A stretch of 64,000 nt of DNA from Lachnospiraceae bacterium. GTDB taxonomy: Bacteria > Bacillota_A > Clostridia > Lachnospirales > Lachnospiraceae. The stretch is taken from assembly GCA_017522685.1 (NCBI GenBank), contig JAFWYN010000015.1, forward strand, positions 39,798 to 103,797. Direction: 5' to 3'. The translations under genes were made by a program, and so were the position numbers. This document shows, piece by piece, positions 34,697 through 43,593 of this stretch (positions are counted from its first letter, which is position 1; the number at the start of each line of letters is the position of its first letter). Under the pieces are notes generated by a model. It was not told where the DNA came from. It saw nothing but the letters and a program-made list of their open reading frames with translations, and searched no databases.

Positions 34697-35689
34697 ATGC
34701 AGTGTACAGATATCGGAATTGATTTGGGAACAGCCAGTATTCTGGTTTACATTAGAGGAAAGGGTGTTGTGTTAAAAGAGCCTTCAGTAGTGGCTTTTGA
34801 CAGAGACACCAACAAGATTAAGGCTATCGGAGAGGATGCCAGACTGATGCTTGGTAGAACTCCCGGCAATATTATCGCAGTAAGACCCTTACGTCAGGGT
34901 GTTATTTCGGACTATACAGTGACCGAGAAGATGATGAAGTACTTCATTCAGAAGGCGCTTGGCAAGAGAATGTTCCGTAAGCCCCGTATCGCGGTTTGCG
35001 TACCCAGCGGTGTTACGGAAGTTGAGAAGAAGGCAGTAGAGGATGCTACCTATCAGGCAGGTGCAAGAGAGGTGTCCATTATCGAGGAGCCTATTGCAGC
35101 AGCAATTGGTGCAGGTATTGATATTTCCAAGCCCTGCGGCAACATGATTGTAGATATCGGTGGCGGTACTTCTGATATTGCAGTTATTTCTTTGGGCGGT
35201 ACCGTAGTAAGCGCCTCTATCAAGGTGGCGGGCGATGATTTTGACGAGGCCATCGTACGTTATATGAGAAAGAAACATAATCTTCTGATTGGTGAAAGAA
35301 CCGCAGAAGATATGAAGATAAAGATTGGTTCCTGCTATCCCAGAGTGGAAGCAGATTATATGGATGTGCGCGGACGTAATCTGGTGACCGGTTTGCCTAA
35401 GACCGTAAGAGTTTCTTCCGAAGAAACCGAAGAAGCGTTGAAGGAAATCACCGCACAGATTGTGGAAACCATCCACAGCGTTTTGGAAAAGACTCCCCCG
35501 GAGCTGGCAGCAGATATTGCAGACAGAGGTATTGTACTTACCGGTGGCGGAAGCCTTCTTCGCGGCTTGGAGGAACTTATTTCTTCTAAAACAGGCATTA
35601 ACACCATGACTGCCGAAGACCCTATGACAGCAGTAGCGGTAGGTACCGGCAAGTATGTAGAGTTCCTGGCAGGTTACAGAGAGGATTAA
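34697..35689 (+). CDS. mbl: MreB-like actin homologue, Mbl type
   Basis: A 330-residue cytoplasmic actin-like protein that guides lateral cell-wall synthesis. Phosphate loops are 'GIDLGTASILVYIRG' and 'VDIGGGTSDIAVISLGG'; the adenosine motif is 'ILTGGGSLLRGLEELI'. The start ATG 34697 has AAGGGAAAAGG upstream; the longer frame (34610) runs through the leader hairpin. It is called Mbl rather than MreB because flgF and flgG follow directly, as in B. subtilis mbl-flhO-flhP, and no mreC/mreD is present. The sequence alone does not cleanly separate the paralogues. Confidence 0.9.
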   Translation: MQCTDIGIDLGTASILVYIRGKGVVLKEPSVVAFDRDTNKIKAIGEDARLMLGRTPGNIIAVRPLRQGVISDYTVTEKMMKYFIQKALGKRMFRKPRIAVCVPSGVTEVEKKAVEDATYQAGAREVSIIEEPIAAAIGAGIDISKPCGNMIVDIGGGTSDIAVISLGGTVVSASIKVAGDDFDEAIVRYMRKKHNLLIGERTAEDMKIKIGSCYPRVEADYMDVRGRNLVTGLPKTVRVSSEETEEALKEITAQIVETIHSVLEKTPPELAADIADRGIVLTGGGSLLRGLEELISSKTGINTMTAEDPMTAVAVGTGKYVEFLAGYRED

Positions 35690-35743
35690 GAGCAGTATAT
35701 TTTCCAAAGGCTGACCAATCATTAAGATACAAAGGAGGATGTT

Positions 35744-36523
35744 ATGTTAAAGGGTTTGTATACCGTTCATACAGGATTACGTAATGAACAAAACAGAATG
35801 GATATATTGACCAACAATCTGGCAAATGCCTCCACGGTGGGCTTCAAGAAGGAAGGTTCTACCAGTCAGAGCTTTGGAGATGTATTGGCATATAAGATTA
35901 AAGACAATTCCGTAGGGCTGGAGAACATCCAGCGTATTGGAGTGAACAATCCGGGTGTAAAGATTGGGGAGAATTATACCGACTTTACCCAGGGTTCTTT
36001 CAGAGTCACAGGCAATACTTTTGATTTGGCACTGGGTGGCGACGGTTTCTTTGCAGTAGAGTATATCAATAGTGCCGGCGAAACCGATACCAAATACACC
36101 CGTTCCGGTTCTTTCACTTTGGATGTGGACGGATATCTGGTGACCAAGGATGGTCAGAAGGTGCTGAGCACAAGCAGTCAGCCCATTCAGCTGGATACCT
36201 TGGCGGATGCACATATAGATGAGCTGGGCAATATTACCCAGCATGACAGAGTGGTAGCGCAGCTTCAGATTGTGGATTTTGAGGATTACGACTATCTGAT
36301 GAAATACGGAGATACTTTTTATCAACCCAAGGAAGGTGCCAAGGTGATAGAAAGCAGTGCAAAGGTAAATTCCGGTTATCTGGAAATGTCCAATGTGCAG
36401 GTGGTTACAGAGATGGTCAATATGATTAGTGTGACCCGCGCCTACGAGACTAACCAGAAAATCATGCAAACCTATGATGCCAGTCTGGAGATCGCAGTAA
36501 ACCAGCTGGGCAAATTACAGTAA
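35744..36523 (+). CDS. flgF: Flagellar basal-body rod protein FlgF/FlhO type
   Basis: A 259-residue rod protein. The N-terminal rod motif is 'NRMDILTNNLANASTVGFK', the central flagellin/hook domain contains 'GDGFFAVEY', and the C-terminal motif is 'SNVQVVTEMVNMISVTRAYE'. It is exported by the flagellar type III apparatus and forms the proximal/distal rod. AAAGGAGG is 5 bases before the ATG. It is the first of three flagellar genes after mbl, 20 bases before flgG. Confidence 0.93.
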   Translation: MLKGLYTVHTGLRNEQNRMDILTNNLANASTVGFKKEGSTSQSFGDVLAYKIKDNSVGLENIQRIGVNNPGVKIGENYTDFTQGSFRVTGNTFDLALGGDGFFAVEYINSAGETDTKYTRSGSFTLDVDGYLVTKDGQKVLSTSSQPIQLDTLADAHIDELGNITQHDRVVAQLQIVDFEDYDYLMKYGDTFYQPKEGAKVIESSAKVNSGYLEMSNVQVVTEMVNMISVTRAYETNQKIMQTYDASLEIAVNQLGKLQ

Positions 36524-36543
36524 TAAGAAAGGTAGGGATGTAG

Positions 36544-37362
36544 ATGGTTAGAAGTTTATGGACTGCGGCAACCGGTATGATTGCCCAGCAGACAAATGTG
36601 GATACGATTGCTAACAATTTATCCAATGTTAATACCACCGGTTATAAAACCGAGGTGAATGAATTTAAATCCTTACTCTATCAGAATATTCAGCAGAAGA
36701 CCACCAAAGCAGACGGTTCCATGAAACCGGTGGCAGCACAGGTGGGATTGGGTGTGCGCAATTCAGCCATTACATCCATTTTCAAGCAGGGCGCTTTTTT
36801 GGCTAATGAGAGTGATTCGGCTTTTGCCATTGACGGAAGAGGTTTCTTCACCATTCAGGGACAGGATGGCAATGCCTATTATACCAGAAACGGTAATTTT
36901 CAGTGGACTCTAGGTCCTAACAATACCAATATGTTGTGTACCACGGAAGGTTTGCCGGTATTGGATGTAAACGGCAACAGTATTGCTTTATCACAGAATT
37001 ATGTGGTAAGTGATATTACCGTGAATTCTGTGGGAGAGTTATGTTACCCGGATGAGAGTAATAATGCACAGACCATGGGCATTCGTTTGGGAATCTATCA
37101 GTTTAGTAATCCTGCAGGTTTGGAGAAGCAGGCGGACGGATTGTTTGCAGAGACAGCAGCCAGCGGTCAGCCCTTGAGCGAAGCTACCAATACCTCATTA
37201 TCTCCCAGTCGTCTGGTACAGGGATATTTGGAAGGTTCCAATGTACAGGTAGTGGATGAAATGGTCAATATGATTGTGGCACAGCGTGCATATGAATTGA
37301 ATTCCAAAGCCATTACAGCTTCCGATGAGATGATGCAGCAGGCCAACAATTTAAGACGATAG
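36544..37362 (+). CDS. flgG: Flagellar basal-body rod protein FlgG/FlhP type
   Basis: A 272-residue distal-rod protein paralogous to its neighbour: 'MVRSLWTAATGMIAQQTNVD', 'IANNLSNVNTTGYKTEVNEF', 'AIDGRGFFTIQG', and C-terminal 'SNVQVVDEMVNMIVAQRAYE'. AAAGGTAGGG is the ribosome site. The FlgF-FlgG pair outside the main fla/che cluster is a Firmicute arrangement. Confidence 0.93.
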   Translation: MVRSLWTAATGMIAQQTNVDTIANNLSNVNTTGYKTEVNEFKSLLYQNIQQKTTKADGSMKPVAAQVGLGVRNSAITSIFKQGAFLANESDSAFAIDGRGFFTIQGQDGNAYYTRNGNFQWTLGPNNTNMLCTTEGLPVLDVNGNSIALSQNYVVSDITVNSVGELCYPDESNNAQTMGIRLGIYQFSNPAGLEKQADGLFAETAASGQPLSEATNTSLSPSRLVQGYLEGSNVQVVDEMVNMIVAQRAYELNSKAITASDEMMQQANNLRR

Positions 37363-37390
37363 TACATAGTTTGGGAAAGAAGGGATAAGC

Positions 37391-37732
37391 ATGGATATAG
37401 GCAATATTTCCGGCATGTATTCAGATATTATTAGTGCGAACAGCCAATCGGCCTCCAAGCTGGAGAATAAGCTGAATGGCAATATCAACAAGGCATCGGA
37501 TGATGAATTGATGGATGCCTGCAAAGAATTTGAAGCCTATTTTTTGGAGCAGATGTTTAAGGCCATGATGAAGACTGTGCCGAAAAATGAAGAGATGTCA
37601 GGTTCTACTTCCACTATGGTGGATTTTTACAAGGACGAGATGATGCGGGAGTTGGCAGCAGATTCTACGGAAACCAATAGTTTGGGGTTGGCACAGACCC
37701 TTTATGAGCAAATGAAAAGAAATTATGAGTAA
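37391..37732 (+). CDS. flgJ: Rod-binding protein, FlgJ N-terminal domain
   Basis: A 113-residue protein corresponding to the rod-binding (rod-cap) half of FlgJ: 'MDACKEFEAYFLEQMFKAMM', 'STSTMVDFYKDEMMRELA', then 'LGLAQTLYEQMKRNYE'. The muramidase half of proteobacterial FlgJ is absent, as is common in Firmicutes; peptidoglycan cutting would need another enzyme. It is the last gene before a clear terminator. Confidence 0.9.
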   Translation: MDIGNISGMYSDIISANSQSASKLENKLNGNINKASDDELMDACKEFEAYFLEQMFKAMMKTVPKNEEMSGSTSTMVDFYKDEMMRELAADSTETNSLGLAQTLYEQMKRNYE

Positions 37733-37735
37733 CAT

Positions 37736-37764
37736 AAAAGGCTGCTGAACAAGCAGCCTTTTAC
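37736..37764 (+). terminator. Terminator after flgJ
   Basis: AAAAGGCTGCT (37736-37746), loop GAACA, AGCAGCCTTTT (37752-37762). The stem is perfect. Confidence 0.88.
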
Positions 37765-37783
37765 AAATTAGGAGAGGCTGAGA

Positions 37784-40006
37784 ATGGAGACACTTACCGG
37801 TTATGTAGAACACATAATCTATCAGAATCAGGAAAATGGATATACAGTATTTGTGGTGGTATGTGAGGAAAGTGAGATCACCTGTGTGGGCTTCTGTAAG
37901 GGATTGACGGATGGGGAAAATCTGGAGGCTACCGGAGAATACACAGAGCATCCGGTATACGGAAAACAGTTTAAGATCTCATCTTATCGGGTGGTGGCAC
38001 CAACCGATGCCATAAGTGTGGAGCGCTACCTGGCTTCGGGAGCGGTAAAGGGTATCGGAGCAGCATTGGCTAAGCGTATTGTAAAAATGTTTGGGGACGA
38101 TACTTTTCGGATTATGGAAGAGGAGCCGGAGCGCCTTGCCGAGGTAAAGGGGATCAGCGAAAGGAAAGCCAGAGAGATTGCCATGCAGATGGAAGAGCGG
38201 AAGGATTTGCGAGAGGCGTTAATATATCTGCAGCAGTTTGGAATATCCAACACCCTGGCCATTCGTATTTTTGACACCTATGGGATGAATTTGTACGGTA
38301 TTGTGAAGGAAAATCCCTATAAGCTGGCAGAGGATATTGACGGAATCGGGTTTAAGATAGCAGACGATATAGCTGCTAAAATCGGCATTCATACGGATTC
38401 GGATTACCGGATTCGAAGCGGTATTCTCTATACCCTTTTACAGGGTGTGGCAGAAGGCCATTGCTATCTTCCGGTGGACAAATTGCTGATTCGGGCGGAG
38501 CAATTACTTCAGGTGCCGGCAGAGTATATCGAGCAACAGCTGCCTAATCTGGCGATGGACAAAAAACTGATCATCAAAGGAGAAAAGGTTTATGCCTACA
38601 CCTATTACTATGCGGAGCTAAGCTGTGCAAGGATGCTGTATGAATTAAATATCCCCATGCGGGAGTCAGCGCAACATGTGGAGACCGTGCTGAAGGCTAT
38701 TACCAAGGAAATAAGGATGGAATTGGATGAGCTTCAGGTGAAGGCTGTTACGGAAGCCATCCAGAATGGATTGTTTATTCTGTCGGGAGGTCCCGGTACG
38801 GGAAAAACTACTACTATCAATACTATCATCCGATATTTTGAAAGAGAGGGCTATGATATTTTTCTGGCAGCCCCCACCGGCCGTGCGGCCAAGCGTATGA
38901 CAGAGGCTACCGGCTTTGAAGCCAGAACCATCCATCGTATGCTGGAATTAAACGGAGCTGTTTCGGAGGATAATAAGCGGGGAGCCCACTTTGAAAGAAA
39001 TGCAGAAAATCCTCTGGAAACGGATGTGGTTATCATTGATGAGATGTCCATGGTGGACTTGCCGCTTTTTCAGGCATTGTTAAAGGCCATTACTCCGGGT
39101 ACCAGATTGATTATGGTGGGCGATGTAGATCAGCTGCCAAGCGTGGGACCCGGACAGATTTTAAGGGATATTATGAAGTCTGAAGCTTTTCCTATGGTGG
39201 TGTTACAAAAGATTTTCCGGCAGGCCGGGGAAAGTGACATTGTGGTAAATGCCCATTATATCAATAAGGGAGAACAGATTGCCTTAAACAATAAAAGCAA
39301 GGACTTTTTCTTCCTGGAACGAAATGATGTGAATGTAATCTACAAGCATATGGTTCAGCTGATACGGGATAAGCTGCCGGCCTATGTAGGTGCCACATCC
39401 TATGATATTCAGGTATTAACGCCCATGCGAAAGGGAAGTCTGGGAGTGGAAGTATTGAACGGGATTTTGCAGAAATATCTGAATCCGCCGGACGGAAGAA
39501 AAAAAGAGCATGTGAGCGGAGAAACCATATACCGTGAAGGGGATAAGGTGATGCAGATTCGCAATAATTATCAGCTGGAGTGGGAAGTGGTCAGCCGCTA
39601 CGGTATTCCGGTTGATAAAGGAATGGGTGTGTTTAACGGAGATATGGGGCGCATTCTGGAAATCAGGGAAAATGCTTCGGAATTGGTGGTGGAGTATGAT
39701 GAAGGCAGATGGGTGACTTATCCATTTTCCCTTTTGGATGAATTGGAGCATGCCTATGCTGTTACCATACATAAATCCCAGGGAAGCGAGTATCCGGCGG
39801 TGGTGTTACCTTTGCTGACCGGGCCGAGAATGTTGTTTAACAGAAATCTGCTTTACACAGCCGTAACCAGGGCGAAAAGCTGTGTAACCATATTGGGAAG
39901 CAGCGAAACCGTTCAAAGCATGATTGAAAACGAAAGCGAAAACAGAAGATATACCTCTTTGGACCTTCGGATACGGGAACTGGAGGGCTTGGAGGATTTG
40001 TATTAA
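37784..40006 (+). CDS. recD2: ATP-dependent RecD-like DNA helicase RecD2
   Basis: A 740-residue SF1B 5'-3' helicase of the stand-alone RecD2 type. The N-terminal OB-like region starts 'METLTGYVEHIIYQNQENGY'. Helix-hairpin-helix motifs are at about 85-190 ('GIGAALAKRIVKMFG', 'GISERKAREIAMQM', 'GIGFKIADDIAAKI'). Walker A is 'GGPGTGKTTTINTI', Walker B 'VVIIDEMSMVD', and the C-terminal motifs include 'TRAKSCVTILG'. It acts in DNA repair and stalled-fork processing without RecBC. It starts 20 bases after a terminator, so read-through or a hidden promoter must be assumed. It is followed by comF. Confidence 0.96.
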   Translation: METLTGYVEHIIYQNQENGYTVFVVVCEESEITCVGFCKGLTDGENLEATGEYTEHPVYGKQFKISSYRVVAPTDAISVERYLASGAVKGIGAALAKRIVKMFGDDTFRIMEEEPERLAEVKGISERKAREIAMQMEERKDLREALIYLQQFGISNTLAIRIFDTYGMNLYGIVKENPYKLAEDIDGIGFKIADDIAAKIGIHTDSDYRIRSGILYTLLQGVAEGHCYLPVDKLLIRAEQLLQVPAEYIEQQLPNLAMDKKLIIKGEKVYAYTYYYAELSCARMLYELNIPMRESAQHVETVLKAITKEIRMELDELQVKAVTEAIQNGLFILSGGPGTGKTTTINTIIRYFEREGYDIFLAAPTGRAAKRMTEATGFEARTIHRMLELNGAVSEDNKRGAHFERNAENPLETDVVIIDEMSMVDLPLFQALLKAITPGTRLIMVGDVDQLPSVGPGQILRDIMKSEAFPMVVLQKIFRQAGESDIVVNAHYINKGEQIALNNKSKDFFFLERNDVNVIYKHMVQLIRDKLPAYVGATSYDIQVLTPMRKGSLGVEVLNGILQKYLNPPDGRKKEHVSGETIYREGDKVMQIRNNYQLEWEVVSRYGIPVDKGMGVFNGDMGRILEIRENASELVVEYDEGRWVTYPFSLLDELEHAYAVTIHKSQGSEYPAVVLPLLTGPRMLFNRNLLYTAVTRAKSCVTILGSSETVQSMIENESENRRYTSLDLRIRELEGLEDLY

Positions 40007-40037
40007 AGTTGGAGAAGGCTTATGGAAGGAGTAGGAC

Positions 40038-40751
40038 TTGCATAAGTTATTGGAATGTTTGGGGGAATTACTATATCCTCCCCGCTGTCCTGTTTGCGAT
40101 AAGGTAAACCGGTTGTGGGATAAAGGAATCTGTAAGGAATGTCTGCAAAAAATACGTTATGTAAAGCCGCCCAGGTGTTTAAAGTGCGGGAAGCATATAG
40201 AGAATGAAGCGCAGGAATTCTGTACGGATTGTGAGAAAAGAGAGCACTATTTTACGGAGGGACGTGCACTGTTTGTTTATAAAGATATCGCCCGTTCCGT
40301 ACATCGTTTTAAATATCAGGGACGCAGGGAATATGCTTCTGTTTACGGAAGTGAAATGGCATATTATCTGGGGGATTGTATCCGTTCCTGGCATGCGCAG
40401 GCGTTGATACCCATTCCCCTTTATCTGAAGAAGGAAAGGCGTCGGGGATATAACCAGGCGGCATTATTGGCAAAAGCCTTGGGAACAGAATTGGGGATAC
40501 CCGTATACGAGGGTTTGGTAAAACGTATTCGTAATACCACCCCACTAAAGCAATTAAATCCTGAAGAAAGGCTAAATAATTTGAAAAAGGCTTTTATTCT
40601 GGCGGAAAATGGTGTAAAATTAAAAAGGGTTATTATCGTTGATGATATATATACCACGGGAAGTACATTGGATGCAGTGTCGAAACTGCTGAAGGAATGG
40701 GGCGTTGAGGAGATTTTCTTTGTTACATTAGCAATTGGCGAGAATGTGTAG
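40038..40751 (+). CDS. comF: ComF-family phosphoribosyltransferase-like protein
   Basis: A 237-residue ComFC homologue. The N-terminus has three Cys pairs ('CPVCDKV', 'CLKCGKH', 'CTDCEKR'), a zinc-ribbon region. The C-terminus is a type I PRTase fold with PRPP loop 'VIIVDDIYTTGSTLDAV' and the family motif 'RRRGYNQAALLAKAL'. It is needed for DNA uptake in competent species and may have repair roles elsewhere. The start is TTG 40038, with AAGGAG 6 bases before it. It lies next to yvyF, as in the B. subtilis comF-yvyF-flgM region. Confidence 0.92.
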   Translation: MHKLLECLGELLYPPRCPVCDKVNRLWDKGICKECLQKIRYVKPPRCLKCGKHIENEAQEFCTDCEKREHYFTEGRALFVYKDIARSVHRFKYQGRREYASVYGSEMAYYLGDCIRSWHAQALIPIPLYLKKERRRGYNQAALLAKALGTELGIPVYEGLVKRIRNTTPLKQLNPEERLNNLKKAFILAENGVKLKRVIIVDDIYTTGSTLDAVSKLLKEWGVEEIFFVTLAIGENV

Positions 40752-40774
40752 TTTCACGGATATGGAGGAAAGCT

Positions 40775-41188
40775 ATGAATGTAAGGAATTGCAGGAAATG
40801 TGGAAGATTATTTAATTATATTGCAGGATATCAGATGTGCCCTGCTTGTAAAGAGGGTTTAGAGGCAAAGTTTCAGGAAGTAAAAGAATATGTCAGAGAC
40901 CATAGAGGAGCCGGCATTAATGAGGTAGCAGAGGCCTGTGATGTGGAGCCTGCCATGATTCGTCAGTGGCTTCGTGAAGAAAGATTGGAACTGGCTGAGG
41001 ATTCCGGTATTATGCTTGCTTGCGATGCTTGTGGTAAGCTGATTCGAAGCGGAAAGTATTGTCAGGCATGTAAGAACAATCTGGCGAATGGCTTCAATAG
41101 TATTTTAAAGGGACGTACACCGGTTGAGGAACCTCTGACGAAACAACGTTCCAAAGACGCAAGAATGCGTTTCTTAATGGATGATTGA
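40775..41188 (+). CDS. yvyF: YvyF-like flagellar operon protein
   Basis: A 137-residue protein of the TIGR03826 (YvyF) family. Two zinc-binding ends ('CRKCGRLFNY...CPACKEG' and 'CDACGKLIRSGKYCQACK') frame a winged-helix-like middle ('GAGINEVAEACDVEPAMIRQ'), similar to a FlhC/MerR-like DNA-binding unit. It is usually found upstream of flgM and flgN; here those genes are absent, and the order changes to two unknown membrane proteins and cdaA. GGAGG precedes the ATG. It is a probable regulator or chaperone for flagellar genes, though the function is not proven in the family. Confidence 0.85.
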   Translation: MNVRNCRKCGRLFNYIAGYQMCPACKEGLEAKFQEVKEYVRDHRGAGINEVAEACDVEPAMIRQWLREERLELAEDSGIMLACDACGKLIRSGKYCQACKNNLANGFNSILKGRTPVEEPLTKQRSKDARMRFLMDD

Positions 41189-41201
41189 TGGGAGAGCATA
41201 G

Positions 41202-41588
41202 ATGTTAAACGAAGAAAAAGTAATATTGATGACAAAGCTGGCATCCTATGAAAAGCGGGAGGGCAAAGCAAATATGTCGGTCAGCAGTTATTTCAGAGGG
41301 GACTATATTTCCCTGCATTTGCTGAAGGCTGTTATTGTGTCCACCATATCGTATTTTATCGGATTCGGGTTGTATTTGTTATACTATATGGAGGATTTGC
41401 TGGAAAACATGTATGAAATAGATTTTATGTTACTGGCGAAGAATGCCATCAGCATATATGTGGTGGTAGTAGTAGTATATTGCTGTCTCAGCTATATTGT
41501 ATATACGTATCGCTTTGTAAAAGCCAAAAAAGGCGTGCGGCGGTATTATCATAATTTGAAGAAATTAAGCGCAATGGAACGCCAGTAG
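41202..41588 (+). CDS. Two-helix membrane protein, unknown
   Basis: A 128-residue protein: soluble N-terminal 40 residues, helix about 41-65, helix about 84-107 ('IYVVVVVVYCCLSYIVYTY') and a basic C-terminal tail ('KAKKGVRRYYHNLKKL'). No family is recognised. It starts 13 bases after yvyF (GGGAGAGC as ribosome site), and its stop is 19 bases from the next start, so it is part of the chain that leads into cdaA. Low complexity and a short ectodomain suggest a scaffold or accessory protein. Confidence 0.72.
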   Translation: MLNEEKVILMTKLASYEKREGKANMSVSSYFRGDYISLHLLKAVIVSTISYFIGFGLYLLYYMEDLLENMYEIDFMLLAKNAISIYVVVVVVYCCLSYIVYTYRFVKAKKGVRRYYHNLKKLSAMERQ

Positions 41589-41607
41589 ATTTGGCTGAAA
41601 GGAAGAA

Positions 41608-42699
41608 ATGAGAAACTTATTAGAAATACGAGATCAAATCAAAAGAATATATAGCCGCTTTGAGTTTGCTATCCTGCCGGTGCTTAAATTTATGTTGGCA
41701 TTTTGGATGCTTAGCATTGTGAGCGGTAAGCTGGGATATATGTACCAGCTGGATAATCTGGGGCTGATACTGATTGCTTCTTTGTTGTGTTCCTTTTTGC
41801 CTACCGGATTTGTGATTTTCTTTGCGGTAGTCCTAAGTATGGCGCATATTTATGCATTATCCCTGGAGGTGGCAATTGTAGGACTGGCAGTATTCCTGAT
41901 TCTGTTTTTATTACTGTTTCGTTTGGGAGGACAGTCCGGAGATTCCCTCATTATTGTTTTTACCGTGTTGTTGGCAACCATGAAGATTCCCTATGTGATT
42001 CCCATTGCAGTGGGACTTTTGGCAACACCTGCGTCCATTTTTGCAGTGGCTTGCGGTTTGATAGGGTATCATATGGTACATCATGTGGTAGTGAACGCAC
42101 AGAGCATTAATAACATGGGTGCAGAAGAGGCTACAGCTAAGCTGAGATTGGTAATAGACGGTCTCTTGCACAATAAGGAGATGCTGGTAATGGTAATGGC
42201 GTTTGCTGTGACTATTATTGTGGTTTATATTGTGAGACGTTTATCCATTGATTATTCATGGACCATTGCCATGATAGCAGGTGCGATTTTGAATTTGATT
42301 ATATTGCTGGTGGGAGATTTGATGTATGATACCAATATTTCCCTTTTAGGGGCAATATTCGGTTCTCTTCTGGCAGTGGGCGTGGGAAAGATTTTGGAAT
42401 TTTTCCGATTCAGTGTGGATTACAGCCGTATAGAAAATGTGCAATTTGAGGATGATGAATATTATTATTATGTAAAGGCAATTCCTAAGATGACGGTTGC
42501 GGCACCTACCAAGACCGTAAAGCGTATTAATGTACAACGTGAAAGAGCGGCAGAAGGAAGAAGTGTAGTGACGGAGCGGACCGGAGCGGGACGAAGCAAT
42601 CCTTACGGAAATCGTCGTATGGACGCAAAAAGCATAACCATAGGCAAAAGAGAACGTAGAAGCGATTTTGAGGAGTTAACAGACGAGTCAGAGGAATAA
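41608..42699 (+). CDS. Polytopic membrane protein preceding cdaA, unknown
   Basis: A 363-residue protein with about nine hydrophobic helices between residues 20 and 275, followed by a cytoplasmic tail of about 85 residues. The tail starts with an unusual motif, 'VQFEDDEYYYYVKAIPK', and ends Arg-rich ('GKRERRSDFEELTDESEE'). Its N-terminus is a basic amphipathic helix ('EIRDQIKRIYSRFEF'). No transporter family is recognised with confidence. It stands 21 bases before cdaA, and GGAAG precedes its ATG, so it is almost certainly co-expressed with the c-di-AMP synthase. It could be a partner or an osmolyte/ion-linked channel; this is inference from position. Confidence 0.78.
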   Translation: MRNLLEIRDQIKRIYSRFEFAILPVLKFMLAFWMLSIVSGKLGYMYQLDNLGLILIASLLCSFLPTGFVIFFAVVLSMAHIYALSLEVAIVGLAVFLILFLLLFRLGGQSGDSLIIVFTVLLATMKIPYVIPIAVGLLATPASIFAVACGLIGYHMVHHVVVNAQSINNMGAEEATAKLRLVIDGLLHNKEMLVMVMAFAVTIIVVYIVRRLSIDYSWTIAMIAGAILNLIILLVGDLMYDTNISLLGAIFGSLLAVGVGKILEFFRFSVDYSRIENVQFEDDEYYYYVKAIPKMTVAAPTKTVKRINVQRERAAEGRSVVTERTGAGRSNPYGNRRMDAKSITIGKRERRSDFEELTDESEE

Positions 42700-42720
42700 G
42701 AATAGAAACGGGTAACTGGT

Positions 42721-43590
42721 ATGGCAGAAGCAAAAGAATTATTGTCAAGCTTAAGAAGAGCAATTGAAGGAATCGAGTTGGGTGATGTTCTGGAAATATT
42801 GATTATCACTTACTTGGTGTATCATATTGTACTTTGGATTAAGACCACCAGAGCATGGGTGCTGCTGAAGGGTCTTGTTGTGCTGGGTATTTTTTGGACA
42901 GTTGCTTTTGTATTTAAGATGCATACCATATTATGGTTGGGAAGAAATATATTAGGATACGCAGTAATGGCCATGCTTTTGGTGTTGCAGCCGGAGCTTA
43001 GAAAAGCATTGGAGGAGCTTGGTAAGAAGAAGCTGGTATCCGTATTTCCCTTTGAATCTCCTAAGCGTGAAGCGGGAGAAGTGACTGTAAATACGGTAAA
43101 CGAGATTACTAATGCATGTATAGAAATGAGCAAGGTGAAAACCGGAGCATTGATTGTAATCGAGAGAGAACAGTCGTTGACTGATTATGAAAGCACCGGT
43201 ATTGATATTGATGCGATAGTGAGCAGCCAGTTATTGATTAATATTTTTGAACACAATACGCCTTTACACGATGGTGCAGTAATCATTCGTGGAAACCGTG
43301 TGACCGCAGCTACCTGTTATCTGCCTTTGACGGATAAGTCAAATATCAGCAAGGATTTGGGTACCAGACATCGTGCAGGTGTGGGTATTTCGGAGGCTGC
43401 AGATTCCATTACCGTGATTGTGTCAGAAGAAACCGGCAGAATCAGTCTGGCGGTGGATGGCAATCTGTATCGGAATGTTGAAGGCGAAAAGCTGAAGGAA
43501 CATCTGATGGAGCATTTAAAACTCAATGTTGTAATAAAAAACACAAAGAACAAAAAGAATAAAACAAAACAAAGAAAGGGCAAGGCTTAA
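42721..43590 (+). CDS. cdaA: Diadenylate cyclase CdaA
   Basis: A 289-residue membrane c-di-AMP synthase. Three N-terminal helices (about 22-90) are followed by the DAC (DisA_N) domain. Catalytic motifs are 'HDGAVIIRG' with Asp184-Gly185-Ala186, and 'LGTRHRAGVGISE' with Arg216-His217-Arg218. The C-terminus is Lys-rich. c-di-AMP controls potassium and osmolyte uptake and wall homeostasis. The operon cdaA-cdaR-glmM is complete, as in other Firmicutes. Confidence 0.97.
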   Translation: MAEAKELLSSLRRAIEGIELGDVLEILIITYLVYHIVLWIKTTRAWVLLKGLVVLGIFWTVAFVFKMHTILWLGRNILGYAVMAMLLVLQPELRKALEELGKKKLVSVFPFESPKREAGEVTVNTVNEITNACIEMSKVKTGALIVIEREQSLTDYESTGIDIDAIVSSQLLINIFEHNTPLHDGAVIIRGNRVTAATCYLPLTDKSNISKDLGTRHRAGVGISEAADSITVIVSEETGRISLAVDGNLYRNVEGEKLKEHLMEHLKLNVVIKNTKNKKNKTKQRKGKA

Positions 43591-43593
43591 GTT

